DNA from: Lishizhenia tianjinensis
GTDB taxonomy: Bacteria > Bacteroidota > Bacteroidia > Flavobacteriales_D > Crocinitomicaceae
Length of the DNA: 64,000 bases
Assembly (NCBI GenBank): GCA_943330745.2
Contig: CALQIX020000016.1
Location: forward strand, 1-64,000
Reading direction: 5' to 3'
Each line of letters opens with the position of its first letter. Position 1 is the first letter of the stretch. Positions 47,424 to 56,817 of this stretch are shown here, in pieces. The notes beneath the pieces were generated by a model. That model was given only the letters and a program-made list of their open reading frames with translations. It had not been told where the DNA came from and made no database searches. The position numbers and the translations under genes were made by a program.

Positions 47424-47452
47424 CAAAGTTAATCAATATTGGCGCAAACAAA
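47424..47452 (-). promoter_or_regulatory. Promoter of tamB, overlapping the tsaD start
   Basis: On the minus strand TTTG (complement of 47449-47452), 17 bp, TAACTTTG (complement of 47424-47431), 16 bp before the tamB ATG. It faces the tsaD promoter, so the two should interfere. Confidence 0.55.
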
Positions 47453-48464
47453 AACATATATTTTAGGCATAGAATCCTCCTGTGATGATACCTCTGCAGC
47501 TGTGTCTTTGAATACGCAAATCTTATCTAACGTAATTGCGACACAAAAGATACATGAATTATATGGTGGAATTGTACCTGAACTAGCGAGTCGTGCGCAT
47601 TTGAAAAATATTATCCCAGTTGTATCAGAGGCGATTAAGCAGGCAGGGCTAACCCTAAATGATCTTGATGCAATTGCTTTCACCAAAGGTCCAGGACTTT
47701 TGGGCTCTTTGCTTGTGGGAACTTCTTTTGCAAAAGCATTGAGTTTATCGCTCAATAAACCATTGATTGACGTGCACCACATGAAAGCACATATTATGGC
47801 TCATTTTATTGATAATGAACGTGATAGAAAGCCTTCGTTTCCATTTTTATGTTTAACGGTTTCTGGTGGACATACCCAAATTGTGAAGGTTTCCTCTTTT
47901 CAAAAAATGGAGGTGATAGGAAGTACAATTGACGATGCGGCTGGTGAAGCATTTGATAAATGCGGGAAAATCATGGGGCTTGTTTATCCCGGAGGACCGT
48001 TAATCGATAAATTGGCGCAGAACGGTGATCCAAAGCGATTTCAATTTGCTAAACCAAAAGTGGATGGACTCAATTTTAGTTTTAGTGGGTTAAAAACTTC
48101 TTTTTTGTATTTTATTCAAGGGGAAACTAGAAAAAACGCGAATTTCATCCAAGAAAATTTGAATGATTTGTGTGCTAGTCTACAACAAACGATTCTAGAT
48201 ATTTTATTCATAAAATTGGAACTTGCTGTTCAACAAGAAGGAATTACAGAAATTGCAATTGCAGGTGGTGTTTCAGCGAATCAAGGTTTGCGCGATAGAT
48301 TACAAGACTATGAGAAAATGAAAGGTTGGAATATATATGTTCCTGAATTTCAATTTTGCACGGATAATGCTGGAATGATTTCTGTGGCTGGTTATTATCA
48401 TTATCTGGAATCTGAATTTACTGATTTAAGCGTAAGCTCAGAAGCACGAAGCATTTCGTTTTAA
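47439..48464 (+). CDS. tsaD: TsaD, tRNA N6-threonylcarbamoyladenosine transferase subunit
   Basis: 341 residues. Start codon TTG, as no ATG or GTG lies in frame before the conserved GIESSCDDTSAAV. ASKHA fold; metal-binding HHMKAHIMAH and VSGGHTQIV are in place, as is GIAIAGGVSANQGLR in its variant EIAIAGGVSANQGLR. It transfers the threonylcarbamoyl group to A37 of ANN-reading tRNAs. TcdA, encoded at 25944, acts on its product. Divergent from tamB. Confidence 0.96.
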   Translation: MAQTKTYILGIESSCDDTSAAVSLNTQILSNVIATQKIHELYGGIVPELASRAHLKNIIPVVSEAIKQAGLTLNDLDAIAFTKGPGLLGSLLVGTSFAKALSLSLNKPLIDVHHMKAHIMAHFIDNERDRKPSFPFLCLTVSGGHTQIVKVSSFQKMEVIGSTIDDAAGEAFDKCGKIMGLVYPGGPLIDKLAQNGDPKRFQFAKPKVDGLNFSFSGLKTSFLYFIQGETRKNANFIQENLNDLCASLQQTILDILFIKLELAVQQEGITEIAIAGGVSANQGLRDRLQDYEKMKGWNIYVPEFQFCTDNAGMISVAGYYHYLESEFTDLSVSSEARSISF

Positions 48465-48537
48465 TTTCGAAGATAATTTTACAATTCACACGATTTATTG
48501 TTTTTTTCCGTTATCTTAGGAATCTAAATCGATTTTT

Positions 48538-48807
48538 ATGGAAGCTCAATTAATTCAAAAGGAAGAAATCTCGTCATTGTCGTTTAAGAATTCAATGTCC
48601 ATTAGTCAGCATCCAAATTTGATTCATCAAATTGAGCAGGCCACAATTTTGGGAAATGCGCATCATTCTAAAGTTTCCATTTATTTTCATGATGACACGA
48701 ATCTAAAGAAGGTAGAGACAACAATTTGGGCGGCTGGCTCCAAATTTATTTGTCTCAAAGGAGGGGTTTGGATACCAATTAGTCGACTTGTGGAGATTAA
48801 AATGTAA
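48538..48807 (+). CDS. Small conserved protein, function unknown
   Basis: 89 residues, no signal peptide. The C-terminal half, VETTIWAAGSKFICLKGGVW with IPISRLVEIKM, forms a conserved beta-rich unit that I recall from other Flavobacteriales genomes as an uncharacterised protein. Cytoplasmic. It precedes the nDsbD-like gene by 21 bp in the same direction. Confidence 0.7.
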   Translation: MEAQLIQKEEISSLSFKNSMSISQHPNLIHQIEQATILGNAHHSKVSIYFHDDTNLKKVETTIWAAGSKFICLKGGVWIPISRLVEIKM

Positions 48808-48828
48808 ATTTGTGTTTTACTTTTCAAA

Positions 48829-49257
48829 ATGAGATTTTTTTTAATTCTGTTTATATTGTTGTGTAACTTTTCCATGGCTCAAAGCGTTGTGAAATGGTCA
48901 GGAGTTTATTCAAAAAAAACGGATGAAGTTATTTTGACTGCTACTATTGAGAAAAATTGGCATTTATATAGTCAATATATTTCCCCCAACGCTGGACCTA
49001 TCGCAACCAAAATAACATTTGTAAAAAATAAAAAAGTAAAAATAAAAGGAAAGCCGTTAGAAGAAAATGTTCATGCATTTTACGATGAAAATTTCATGGC
49101 GCATTTGTCGGTTTTTGATGATAAGGCCATTTTCAGGCAGAAAATCAAAGTGAAAAAAAGTACAGATGTTAAATTGGTAATAACTTACATGGTTTGTGAC
49201 GATAGTAGGTGTTTACCTCCAACTGATGAAACAATAACAATAAAAATTGAAAAATAA
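48829..49257 (+). CDS. Stand-alone DsbD N-terminal-like domain protein
   Basis: 142 residues with a signal peptide (to about 18, SMAQ). The Ig-like fold matches the periplasmic alpha domain of DsbD, ending in MVCDDSRCLPPTDETI with the two Cys that pass electrons in DsbD. It therefore looks like a separate copy of the first domain of the next gene, which has the same CNDVKCLP motif. Probably a periplasmic thiol carrier. It overlaps dsbD by 1 bp (TAATG). Confidence 0.85.
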   Translation: MRFFLILFILLCNFSMAQSVVKWSGVYSKKTDEVILTATIEKNWHLYSQYISPNAGPIATKITFVKNKKVKIKGKPLEENVHAFYDENFMAHLSVFDDKAIFRQKIKVKKSTDVKLVITYMVCDDSRCLPPTDETITIKIEK

Positions 49258-51290
49258 TGAAGGTCTTTAGTGCTGTTTTTACTTTTATGTTACTCACGCT
49301 AAGTAATTTAGTGTACAGTCAAATTGATAATCCCGAAGATAAAGTAAAGGCTACATTTAGTTTGGAACAAAATGGGTGCGAGGCTTATGTGGTTGCAAAA
49401 ATAACTGTGGTGCCAGGTTGGCATATAAATTCAAACAAACTTCCTGCTGGTTCTTTTTCCATTCCAACCCAATTGAATATTAATCCATTGTCTGGTGTAA
49501 CTGTTGTTCCAGGGGTTATTGAACCAAAACCTGTAATTGAAAACAATACGGATATTGATGAGATTTTGAGTTATCACAAAGGAAGTTTTATCATTAAACG
49601 GAAATTGGTGCTTTCCTCACCAAACGATTTGATTATATCGGGTTCTTTTTCTTTTCAAACCTGTAATGATGTAAAGTGTTTACCAGAATATACATTAAAA
49701 TTTTCTTTACCTGCAAAAGCATGTTCGTTAAGTAAAGAAAAAACAGACAGTATAATTGCGCAATCAACCCTAGCTACTGAAAATGTGGTAACTGAAAAGA
49801 AAAGTAATGAATCCGCTAAATCGGGTTCGGTAAATGCAACTAACGGCTCTTCTGGAACTGGTAAATCAATGCTTATAATTTTTGTTTTATCGTTTTTAAG
49901 TGGATTTGCGGCATTGCTTACTCCTTGTGTGTTTCCAATGATTCCAATGACTGTTAGTTATTTTACCAAGACAAGCAAAAACAAAGCTATGGGGATAAGG
50001 AATGCCTTGTTCTATGGAATTTCGATTATCACTATTTATGTGATTTTAGGAACTATTGTTACTGCCATTTTTGGCCCTGCAGCTCTCAATGCTTTATCTA
50101 CCAATGTTTGGTTTAATATATTCTTCTTTATTTTATTGGTTGTTTTTGCAGTCTCTTTTATGGGAGCTTTCGAAATAACACTGCCCAATTCTTGGTTGAA
50201 TAAGTCTGATACAGTATCCAATAAAGGAGGATTTATTGGGATTTTCTTTATGGCTTTAACGTTGGCGTTAGTGTCATTTTCTTGTACCGGTCCGATAGTA
50301 GGAACTTTATTAGTTGAGTCGGCATCCATCGGTGGAATTGCCCCATTTGTTGGTATGTTTGGATTTTCTTTGGCTTTAGCCTTGCCTTTTACATTGTTCG
50401 CCGCTTTTCCAGGTTGGATGAATTCACTTCCGAAATCAGGTGGTTGGTTGAATACAGTAAAAGTATTTTTAGGATTTCTTGAACTAGCATTAGCATTCAA
50501 ATTTTTATCAACTGCTGATTTGGTTTCTCAATCCCATTTATTGGAGAGAGAATTGTTTTTGGCTATTTGGATAGGGATATTTACTGTATTGGCTATTTAT
50601 TTGTTGGGAGGATTTAAATTACCGCATGACAGTCCATTTGAAAGATTATCGGTTGGACGAGTATTGTTAGGAACCACGACTTTGATTTTCGTAGCTTACT
50701 TAATTCCAGGAATGTGGGGTGCTCCGTTAAAATTAATCAGTGGTTTTCCTCCATCACCGACCTATAGTGAATGGAAACAATCAGGCTCTTCCAATACCTC
50801 GAATCAATCCGCAGAACATGTTGAGGGAATGCATGAAGGAGTGCACGGAATCATGATGTTTGACGATTATGATAAAGCCTTAGCCTATGCAAAAAAGGTA
50901 AATAAGCCACTCATGCTTGACTTTACCGGTTGGGGTTGTCAAAATTGCCGTAAAATGGAAGAAACGGTTTGGAATGCCGAAGGTGTTTTATCTATTTTGA
51001 AGGATAAAGTAGTTGTTGCTTCCTTGTATGTGGATGAAAAAAAGGAATTACCTGCTTCCGAACATAAGGAATTGGAATATGCTCCGGGAAAAAAGATGTC
51101 AATTACGCAAGTAGGACATAAATGGGGATTTCTTCAAATGAGTAGATACAAAAGTAATTCTCAACCTCATTACAGAATGCTTTCTCCAGACGGAAAAGAT
51201 TTAGCTAATGGTCCTGCAGATTTTGAACACCATGGAAATGCCGAAGCATTCAAAAAATGGTTGGAAGAAGGATTGAAGTTGGCAAAATAA
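49257..51290 (+). CDS. dsbD: DsbD, thiol:disulfide interchange protein
   Basis: 677 residues: signal peptide, periplasmic alpha domain with SFQTCNDVKCLPEY (about 138-151), eight transmembrane helices from about 205 with the Cys pair in LLTPCVFPMIP and FSCTGPIVG, and a C-terminal thioredoxin-like domain with WGCQNCRKME. Moves reducing power from cytoplasmic thioredoxin to the periplasm. A His-rich linker (HVEGMHEGVHG) precedes the thioredoxin domain. The nDsbD-like gene directly upstream may be a second acceptor. Confidence 0.95.
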   Translation: MKVFSAVFTFMLLTLSNLVYSQIDNPEDKVKATFSLEQNGCEAYVVAKITVVPGWHINSNKLPAGSFSIPTQLNINPLSGVTVVPGVIEPKPVIENNTDIDEILSYHKGSFIIKRKLVLSSPNDLIISGSFSFQTCNDVKCLPEYTLKFSLPAKACSLSKEKTDSIIAQSTLATENVVTEKKSNESAKSGSVNATNGSSGTGKSMLIIFVLSFLSGFAALLTPCVFPMIPMTVSYFTKTSKNKAMGIRNALFYGISIITIYVILGTIVTAIFGPAALNALSTNVWFNIFFFILLVVFAVSFMGAFEITLPNSWLNKSDTVSNKGGFIGIFFMALTLALVSFSCTGPIVGTLLVESASIGGIAPFVGMFGFSLALALPFTLFAAFPGWMNSLPKSGGWLNTVKVFLGFLELALAFKFLSTADLVSQSHLLERELFLAIWIGIFTVLAIYLLGGFKLPHDSPFERLSVGRVLLGTTTLIFVAYLIPGMWGAPLKLISGFPPSPTYSEWKQSGSSNTSNQSAEHVEGMHEGVHGIMMFDDYDKALAYAKKVNKPLMLDFTGWGCQNCRKMEETVWNAEGVLSILKDKVVVASLYVDEKKELPASEHKELEYAPGKKMSITQVGHKWGFLQMSRYKSNSQPHYRMLSPDGKDLANGPADFEHHGNAEAFKKWLEEGLKLAK

Positions 51291-51299
51291 GTTAGAGAG

Positions 51300-51983
51300 T
51301 TACAAGCTAAATTTTGCTTGCATACACGATACTAAAGCTGCGGTTTCTGTGCGTAATCGATTTTCGCCTAATGTTATTGGTACATATCCTGTGGTAAGCG
51401 CTAATTCAATTTCTTCGAGCGTAAAATCACCTTCTGGACCAATTACAATCACCTTATTTTGAAAGGAAGTATCAATCTTCATTTTTTCTCCTTCTCGACA
51501 ATGCGCTATCAAACCAGATGGATTTTGTTTCAAAAAATCTTTCCATTTGATGAGTCCAGTAATTTCAGGCAGAAAATAACGTCCAGATTGCTTCACAGCC
51601 GCGATAGCAGTTTTCTCCAATCGATCCAATTTAATTTCGCGTCGTTCACTGTTTTGACAGAGTATTAAACTCAATTTTGTTAACCCTATTTCAGTTGCTT
51701 TTTCAATAAACCACTCCATACGATCCATGTTTTTTGTTGGCGCAATGGCAATATGAATCGGTTTTTCTTGTGGATGTTTTGTTATTTTTTCGATTTTAAC
51801 CGTACATCGTTTTGGATGTGCCTCAATAATTGTGGTTATTGCAGAAATCCCATTGCCATTAAATAATTCTATTGAATCATTTTCCTTCAGGCGCATCACC
51901 TGTATGCCATGCTTGGATTCCGCTTCAGATAAGGTGAGTAGAGTTGTGGCCTCCGTTAATTCTGGTGTATAAAATCGATGCAT
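51300..51983 (-). CDS. rsmE: RsmE, 16S rRNA m3U1498 methyltransferase
   Basis: 227 residues. SPOUT/trefoil-knot enzyme: N-terminal PUA-like part, then NMDRMEWFIEKATEIGL, and the knot motifs VIVIGPEGDFTLEEIELA and LGENRLRTETAAL that bind SAM. It methylates U1498 of 16S rRNA. It follows holA by overlap of 1 bp (TAATG) and converges on dsbD. Confidence 0.96.
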   Translation of the reverse strand: MHRFYTPELTEATTLLTLSEAESKHGIQVMRLKENDSIELFNGNGISAITTIIEAHPKRCTVKIEKITKHPQEKPIHIAIAPTKNMDRMEWFIEKATEIGLTKLSLILCQNSERREIKLDRLEKTAIAAVKQSGRYFLPEITGLIKWKDFLKQNPSGLIAHCREGEKMKIDTSFQNKVIVIGPEGDFTLEEIELALTTGYVPITLGENRLRTETAALVSCMQAKFSL

Positions 51984-52981
51984 TAATGAAGTAATCGGTA
52001 AGTTAATTCTTGCATCAATTCCCCATGAGGAACATTATTGCTATTCACTCCCTTGGATTTTAAATCAAATTCATAAAGTATTTCAATGTTTGCAGCAATT
52101 TTCTTTGGAGCAAACTTACCAGCTGCCTGTATTAATTCACCAGCAACAAATGGATGAACCTTGAGAGAATTGGCAATGAATTCCCTTGATTTATTCTGTG
52201 CAAAATGAACGCGCATAAGCTGGGTGAAAAACTTAAACAAATTTGAAACAATGCTAGTTAGGTCAGCAGCTTTGGGATTTTGGTCAAAATAATGCACAAT
52301 TTTATTTGCTTTCGTAATATCAAGTTTGGCTAACGCATTCGTTAATTCAAAAAGATTATAATCCTTAGAAATCCCAATATTTTCCTCGATGTGCACTTCG
52401 TTAATCGTGGTTCCTTTTTCAACTAAAATGGAAAGTTTGTCGATTTCATTCACCAATCGCGATAAATCATTACCTACATTTTCTGCCAATAACATGGTTG
52501 CTTTGGAGGAAATCATAAATCCCTTTCCTTTTAAATAGGTTACGATCCAATCTGGCAATTGATATTCTCTAATTTTTTCAGATTTAAAAACTACTCCTTT
52601 TTTAGAGGATTCTTTCAGGAATTTTTTTCGAGCATCAATTGTCTTGTATTTATAACAAACCACCAGAATGGTTGTATCTAGCAGATTTTCAACGTATGAT
52701 TCCAATTGCTCTACTTGCTTAAAATCTTGCGCTTCTCTTATAACAACTAGCCTTCTTTCCGCCATCATGGGGTATCCTTTCAATTCACTTATAAGAGAAA
52801 GCAGGTCAGCATCTCGGCCATAAACGATTGTTTGATTAAAATCTCGTTCATGTTCTTCCAATGCAAATTCTTCAATCGCTTCTGCTATTTTATCAATGAA
52901 AAAAGGTTCCTCACCATGTAAAATATATACAGGTTTAAAATCTTTGTTTTTTATCGAAGAAAGAAGTTGTTTAAAATCCAT
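51983..52981 (-). CDS. holA: HolA, DNA polymerase III delta subunit
   Basis: 332 residues from the ATG at 52981 (MDFKQLLSS); an ATG at 53002 would add seven residues. Family landmarks: YILHGEEPFFIDKI near the start, KKGVVFKSEKIREYQLPDWI, and the AAA-like domain ending NNVPHGELMQELTYRLL. It opens the beta clamp within the clamp loader. Low conservation is normal for the family. Translationally coupled to rsmE. Confidence 0.9.
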   Translation of the reverse strand: MDFKQLLSSIKNKDFKPVYILHGEEPFFIDKIAEAIEEFALEEHERDFNQTIVYGRDADLLSLISELKGYPMMAERRLVVIREAQDFKQVEQLESYVENLLDTTILVVCYKYKTIDARKKFLKESSKKGVVFKSEKIREYQLPDWIVTYLKGKGFMISSKATMLLAENVGNDLSRLVNEIDKLSILVEKGTTINEVHIEENIGISKDYNLFELTNALAKLDITKANKIVHYFDQNPKAADLTSIVSNLFKFFTQLMRVHFAQNKSREFIANSLKVHPFVAGELIQAAGKFAPKKIAANIEILYEFDLKSKGVNSNNVPHGELMQELTYRLLH

Positions 52982-53071
52982 TTCTTCAAAATTACAAAAC
53001 ACAATGGGATTTGTGATTTAAACTATCCAAAAAAATTAGCGCTATATTTAAAGAAATAAAGTGCATCTTTT

Positions 53072-53079
53072 TAACTTTG
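53072..53079 (+). promoter_or_regulatory. -7 box of ispH
   Basis: TAACTTTG, perfect TAnnTTTG, 48 bp before the ATG of ispH; the -33 box is not clear. Confidence 0.45.
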
Positions 53080-53127
53080 TATGGATAATGAACAAATTCG
53101 ACTATTAACACGTTTTAAAAATTAAAA

Positions 53128-54339
53128 ATGAAACAATTCCAAATACCGGAATTTTACCGATCGTCAATTATTTCATCAGTTAAAGCTAGGCGTAGATTAG
53201 AAGACCCTAGAAAAAAAGATTTTACACCAACGATATTAAATTTTGGTAGGTTGCGTTTATTGATTGCTCGTCATTTTGGTTTTTGTTACGGTGTTGAAAA
53301 TGCAATTGAAATCGCATACAGAGCCTTAACTGAAAATCCAGGAAAACGTATTTTTTTGTTAAGTCAAATGATTCATAATCCAGATGTTAATGACGATTTA
53401 TTAGCAAATGGGATTCAATTTCTTCAAGATACAACCGGAAAACAGCTTATTCCTTTTGAAACTCTATCAAATTCTGATATCGTTTTAATACCTGCATTTG
53501 GAACTACTCTTGAAATTGAAAATAGATTAATTGCACAAGGAATTGATGTCAAACTATACAATACAACCTGCCCCTTTGTTGAAAAAGTATGGAATCGATC
53601 TGAAAAATTGGGAGAAAATAACCATACAATTATTATTCATGGTAAATACAATCACGAGGAAACTAGAGCAACATTCTCTCGATCCACAAAGAACGGTAAA
53701 GCACTAATCTTAAAAGATTTAAAGGAGGCTAAGGTCCTAGCTGAATACGTAATGGGTAAGAAAAGTACGGAAGATTTTTACATTGATTTTGCGGGAAAAT
53801 ACTCTGAAGGATTTGATGTGTTAAAAGATTTATCCAAATTAGGGGTGGTGAATCAAACGACAATGTTGGCTACTGAAACACAGGAGATTACTGATTACTT
53901 GCGTGAAATTATGATTGAGAAATTCGGTTTGGATGATATAAAAAATCATATGGCAGACACCCGCGATACCCTCTGTTACGCAACAAACGATAATCAGTCA
54001 TCAACTCATGGTTTACTCGAAGAACCTGCTGATTTTGGGATTGTTGTTGGTGGGTATAATAGTTCTAATACAACACATTTGGTCGAATTGATAGAGAAAA
54101 ATTATCCTGTTTTTTTCGTTCGTGGTGCTGGTGAATTGACTTCCAAAACGGAAATAACACATTTTAATATACATACTAAAGTAATTGAAAACACAGTTGA
54201 TTTTATTCCTTCTAAGGATTGTGTGACAGTTGCAGTTACTTCTGGAGCATCTTGTCCGGATGCGATTATGGATCAAGTAATTCAACGTTTATTGGAGATT
54301 TTTGAGGTGAAAGAAAGTATTGAACAAATTTTAGATTAA
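53128..54339 (+). CDS. ispH: IspH, HMB-PP reductase (long form)
   Basis: 403 residues, longer than E. coli IspH (316) and similar to the plant/cyanobacterial size class. The three Fe-S ligands are C53 (HFGFCYGVENAI), C148 (NTTCPFVEKVW) and C283 (DTLCYATNDNQ); HGKYNHEETRA and GGYNSSNTTHL are the substrate loops. Last step of the methylerythritol phosphate route to IPP and DMAPP. The first 40 residues are an extension without known role. Monocistronic, with a terminator downstream. Confidence 0.95.
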   Translation: MKQFQIPEFYRSSIISSVKARRRLEDPRKKDFTPTILNFGRLRLLIARHFGFCYGVENAIEIAYRALTENPGKRIFLLSQMIHNPDVNDDLLANGIQFLQDTTGKQLIPFETLSNSDIVLIPAFGTTLEIENRLIAQGIDVKLYNTTCPFVEKVWNRSEKLGENNHTIIIHGKYNHEETRATFSRSTKNGKALILKDLKEAKVLAEYVMGKKSTEDFYIDFAGKYSEGFDVLKDLSKLGVVNQTTMLATETQEITDYLREIMIEKFGLDDIKNHMADTRDTLCYATNDNQSSTHGLLEEPADFGIVVGGYNSSNTTHLVELIEKNYPVFFVRGAGELTSKTEITHFNIHTKVIENTVDFIPSKDCVTVAVTSGASCPDAIMDQVIQRLLEIFEVKESIEQILD

Positions 54340-54374
54340 GTTCTTCCACAACCTGAGCGAATGTAAGCTTACTC

Positions 54375-54399
54375 TGGCTAATTGATTTTAGCCATTTTT
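54375..54399 (+). terminator. Terminator after ispH
   Basis: TGGCTAA-TTGATT-TTAGCCA, a 7-bp perfect stem with a 6-nt loop, followed by TTTTT. Confidence 0.7.
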
Positions 54400-54425
54400 A
54401 TCGTTAGTTATTTCAATATTGCTAT

Positions 54426-54433
54426 TATCTTTG
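54426..54433 (+). promoter_or_regulatory. -7 box of the aldehyde dehydrogenase gene
   Basis: TATCTTTG, perfect TAnnTTTG, 19 bp before the ATG; no convincing -33 box. Confidence 0.45.
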
Positions 54434-54452
54434 TAGTTGAAAAAAATTAAAT

Positions 54453-56009
54453 ATGTCAGCAATAGCAAATGAAATGGATGTTCTACAAATGTTAGAGCAG
54501 TTGGGTATTGAATCTGAAAATAATGGTGCATCAACCGGAGGAAAATGGTTTAAAACACGTGGACCTAAAATTGATTCAATTTCTCCTGTAGATGGAAAAT
54601 TAATCGCATCCGTAAATTCAGCAACTGAAGCTGATTATGAGGCTATTGTATTAAAAGCACAAGAAGCATATGTGCAATGGAAAGCTATTCCAGCGCCGAA
54701 AAGAGGAGAAATTGTTCGTCAATTAGCAGAGAAAATCCGATTTTACAAGGAGCCACTTGGACGTTTAGTTTCTTATGAAATGGGAAAATCCTTACAAGAG
54801 GGCTTAGGTGAAGTTCAAGAAATGATTGATATCTGTGATTTTGCAGTTGGCTTATCTCGTCAATTATATGGACTAACAATGCATTCAGAACGACCAGGTC
54901 ACAGAATGTATGAGCAATATCATCCATTGGGAATTGTCGGAATTATATCAGCATTTAATTTTCCGGTTGCAGTTTGGAATTGGAACACAGCATTAGCATG
55001 GGTTTGTGGAAATGTTTGTATTTGGAAACCATCCGAAAAAACACCTTTGACGGCAATTGCTTGTCAACAAATCACGAAAGAAGTTTTTGATGCAAATGAT
55101 GTCCCTGAAGGAGTTTCTTGTTTAGTTATCGGTGGAGCGGAAATTGGAAAATTAATGGCGGAAGATGCACGCGTTCCTTTAATTTCTGCAACAGGTTCGA
55201 CAAGAATGGGTAAATCAGTTGGTGCTGCTGTTGGTGCTCGATTAGGAAGATCTTTGTTGGAATTGGGTGGAAATAACGCTATTATTATTGCTCCAACTGC
55301 TGACTTGAAAATGGTTGTTCCTGGTGCCGTATTTGGTGCCGTTGGTACAGCTGGACAACGTTGTACCTCAACCCGACGATTGATTATTCATGAAACTATT
55401 TATGACAAAGTAAAAGAAGCTTTGGTTAAAGCATATGGTCAATTGAGAATTGGAGATCCATTGGATCAAAATAATCACGTTGGTCCATTGATTGATTCCG
55501 ATGCTGTAGCAAATTATTTGGATGCCATTGAAAAAGCGAAAGCTGAAGGAGGAAAAATTGTTGTAGATGGCGGAGTTTTGAGTGGCGCCGAATATGAATC
55601 TGGGTGTTATGTGAAACCGGCAATCATTGAAGCTGAAAATCATTTTAAAATTGTTCAACATGAAACTTTTGCGCCGATACTTTATATTATGAAGTATTCT
55701 GGTGGTTTAGAAAATGCAATTCGTTTTCAAAATAATGTACCTCAAGGTCTTTCTTCAGCAATTATGACGAATGATCTGAAAGAAGCGGAAGCATTTTTAT
55801 CCAATGCAGGTTCTGATTGCGGAATTGCAAATGTAAATATAGGTACATCTGGAGCGGAAATTGGCGGAGCATTTGGTGGAGAGAAAGAAACGGGTGGTGG
55901 TAGAGAATCTGGATCAGATGCTTGGAAAGTGTACATGAGACGCCAAACAAATACGATTAATTATTCTGATAGTTTGCCGTTGGCTCAAGGTATTAAATTT
56001 GATTTATAA
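54453..56009 (+). CDS. Antiquitin-type aldehyde dehydrogenase (ALDH7)
   Basis: 518 residues. The catalytic Cys is C304 in GTAGQRCTSTRR, the general base E270 in LLELGGNN, and NAD is bound around SAFNFPVAVWNWN and ISATGSTRMG. The GQRCTSTRRL and FGGEKETGGGRESG segments place it with ALDH7/antiquitin, which oxidises alpha-aminoadipic semialdehyde (L-piperidine-6-carboxylate) in lysine breakdown. The substrate is inferred from family. Monocistronic between two terminators. Confidence 0.9.
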   Translation: MSAIANEMDVLQMLEQLGIESENNGASTGGKWFKTRGPKIDSISPVDGKLIASVNSATEADYEAIVLKAQEAYVQWKAIPAPKRGEIVRQLAEKIRFYKEPLGRLVSYEMGKSLQEGLGEVQEMIDICDFAVGLSRQLYGLTMHSERPGHRMYEQYHPLGIVGIISAFNFPVAVWNWNTALAWVCGNVCIWKPSEKTPLTAIACQQITKEVFDANDVPEGVSCLVIGGAEIGKLMAEDARVPLISATGSTRMGKSVGAAVGARLGRSLLELGGNNAIIIAPTADLKMVVPGAVFGAVGTAGQRCTSTRRLIIHETIYDKVKEALVKAYGQLRIGDPLDQNNHVGPLIDSDAVANYLDAIEKAKAEGGKIVVDGGVLSGAEYESGCYVKPAIIEAENHFKIVQHETFAPILYIMKYSGGLENAIRFQNNVPQGLSSAIMTNDLKEAEAFLSNAGSDCGIANVNIGTSGAEIGGAFGGEKETGGGRESGSDAWKVYMRRQTNTINYSDSLPLAQGIKFDL

Positions 56010-56025
56010 GAAATTCAACCTATAG

Positions 56026-56051
56026 AAAGCGGACATAGTGCCGCTTTTTTT
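56026..56051 (+). terminator. Terminator after the aldehyde dehydrogenase gene
   Basis: AAAGCGG (56026-56032), 8-nt loop, CCGCTTT (56041-56047), then more T. Confidence 0.75.
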
Positions 56052-56104
56052 ATCCTCCACAATTAAATGATCTCTTCAGTTATCGAATAATTTAATTTCC
56101 AACT

Positions 56105-56812
56105 ATGATTCAGCATATTAAACGAGTGGTTTCTGATTTTATCAATAAAACCAGGTCAAATCAAGAGATTTTCTCCAAAATTTACAAGAAAAATTACTGG
56201 GGAGGTGATAATGATCAACCATTTTATTCAGGTGAGGGTACATATATGGGAGATTTAAGTTTATACACCGAATCTTTGTTGAAATTCGTTCAAGAAAACC
56301 AAATAAAATCCATCTGTGAGATTGGTTGTGGAGATTTTCATGTGTCCAAAAAATTAGTTGAAAAGATTTCTGTAGATTACACGGGGATTGATGTGGTACC
56401 TGATTTGGTAAATCACCTAAATAAACAATTTTCTTCTGAAAGTATTAACTTCATTTGTTTGGATGCGGCATCGTCAAATGCTAAACTGCCTCAAGTAGAT
56501 TTGTGTATTATTCGTCAAGTACTACAGCATTTAAGCAACAAACAAATTCATCAAATTTTAAAGAATACGAGCCATATCCCAAATTTGATAATTACAGAAC
56601 ATGTTCCAGTAAATCCAGTTGTATTTAATGCGGATAAAGTGACGAATGGATACATTAGATTACAGAATAAAATACCATCTGGAATCTTTTTGGACAAACC
56701 ACCTTTTAATAAAGTAATTGAAGCTGATTTATTGCATATTAAGTTGAATGATAAAAATGCTGATTGTCAACTTATTGAAGCAGAGTTAATTACTTCTTGG
56801 ATTAAACAATAA
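56105..56812 (+). CDS. Class I SAM-dependent methyltransferase
   Basis: 235 residues. SAM motif I is CEIGCGDFHVSKKL (about 76-89), followed by TGIDVVPDLV and by CIIRQVLQHLSN at the motif IV/V position. The fold is standard; the substrate is not evident. It is monocistronic and converges on recQ with 5 bp between stops. Confidence 0.8.
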   Translation: MIQHIKRVVSDFINKTRSNQEIFSKIYKKNYWGGDNDQPFYSGEGTYMGDLSLYTESLLKFVQENQIKSICEIGCGDFHVSKKLVEKISVDYTGIDVVPDLVNHLNKQFSSESINFICLDAASSNAKLPQVDLCIIRQVLQHLSNKQIHQILKNTSHIPNLIITEHVPVNPVVFNADKVTNGYIRLQNKIPSGIFLDKPPFNKVIEADLLHIKLNDKNADCQLIEAELITSWIKQ

Positions 56813-56817
56813 TGATG

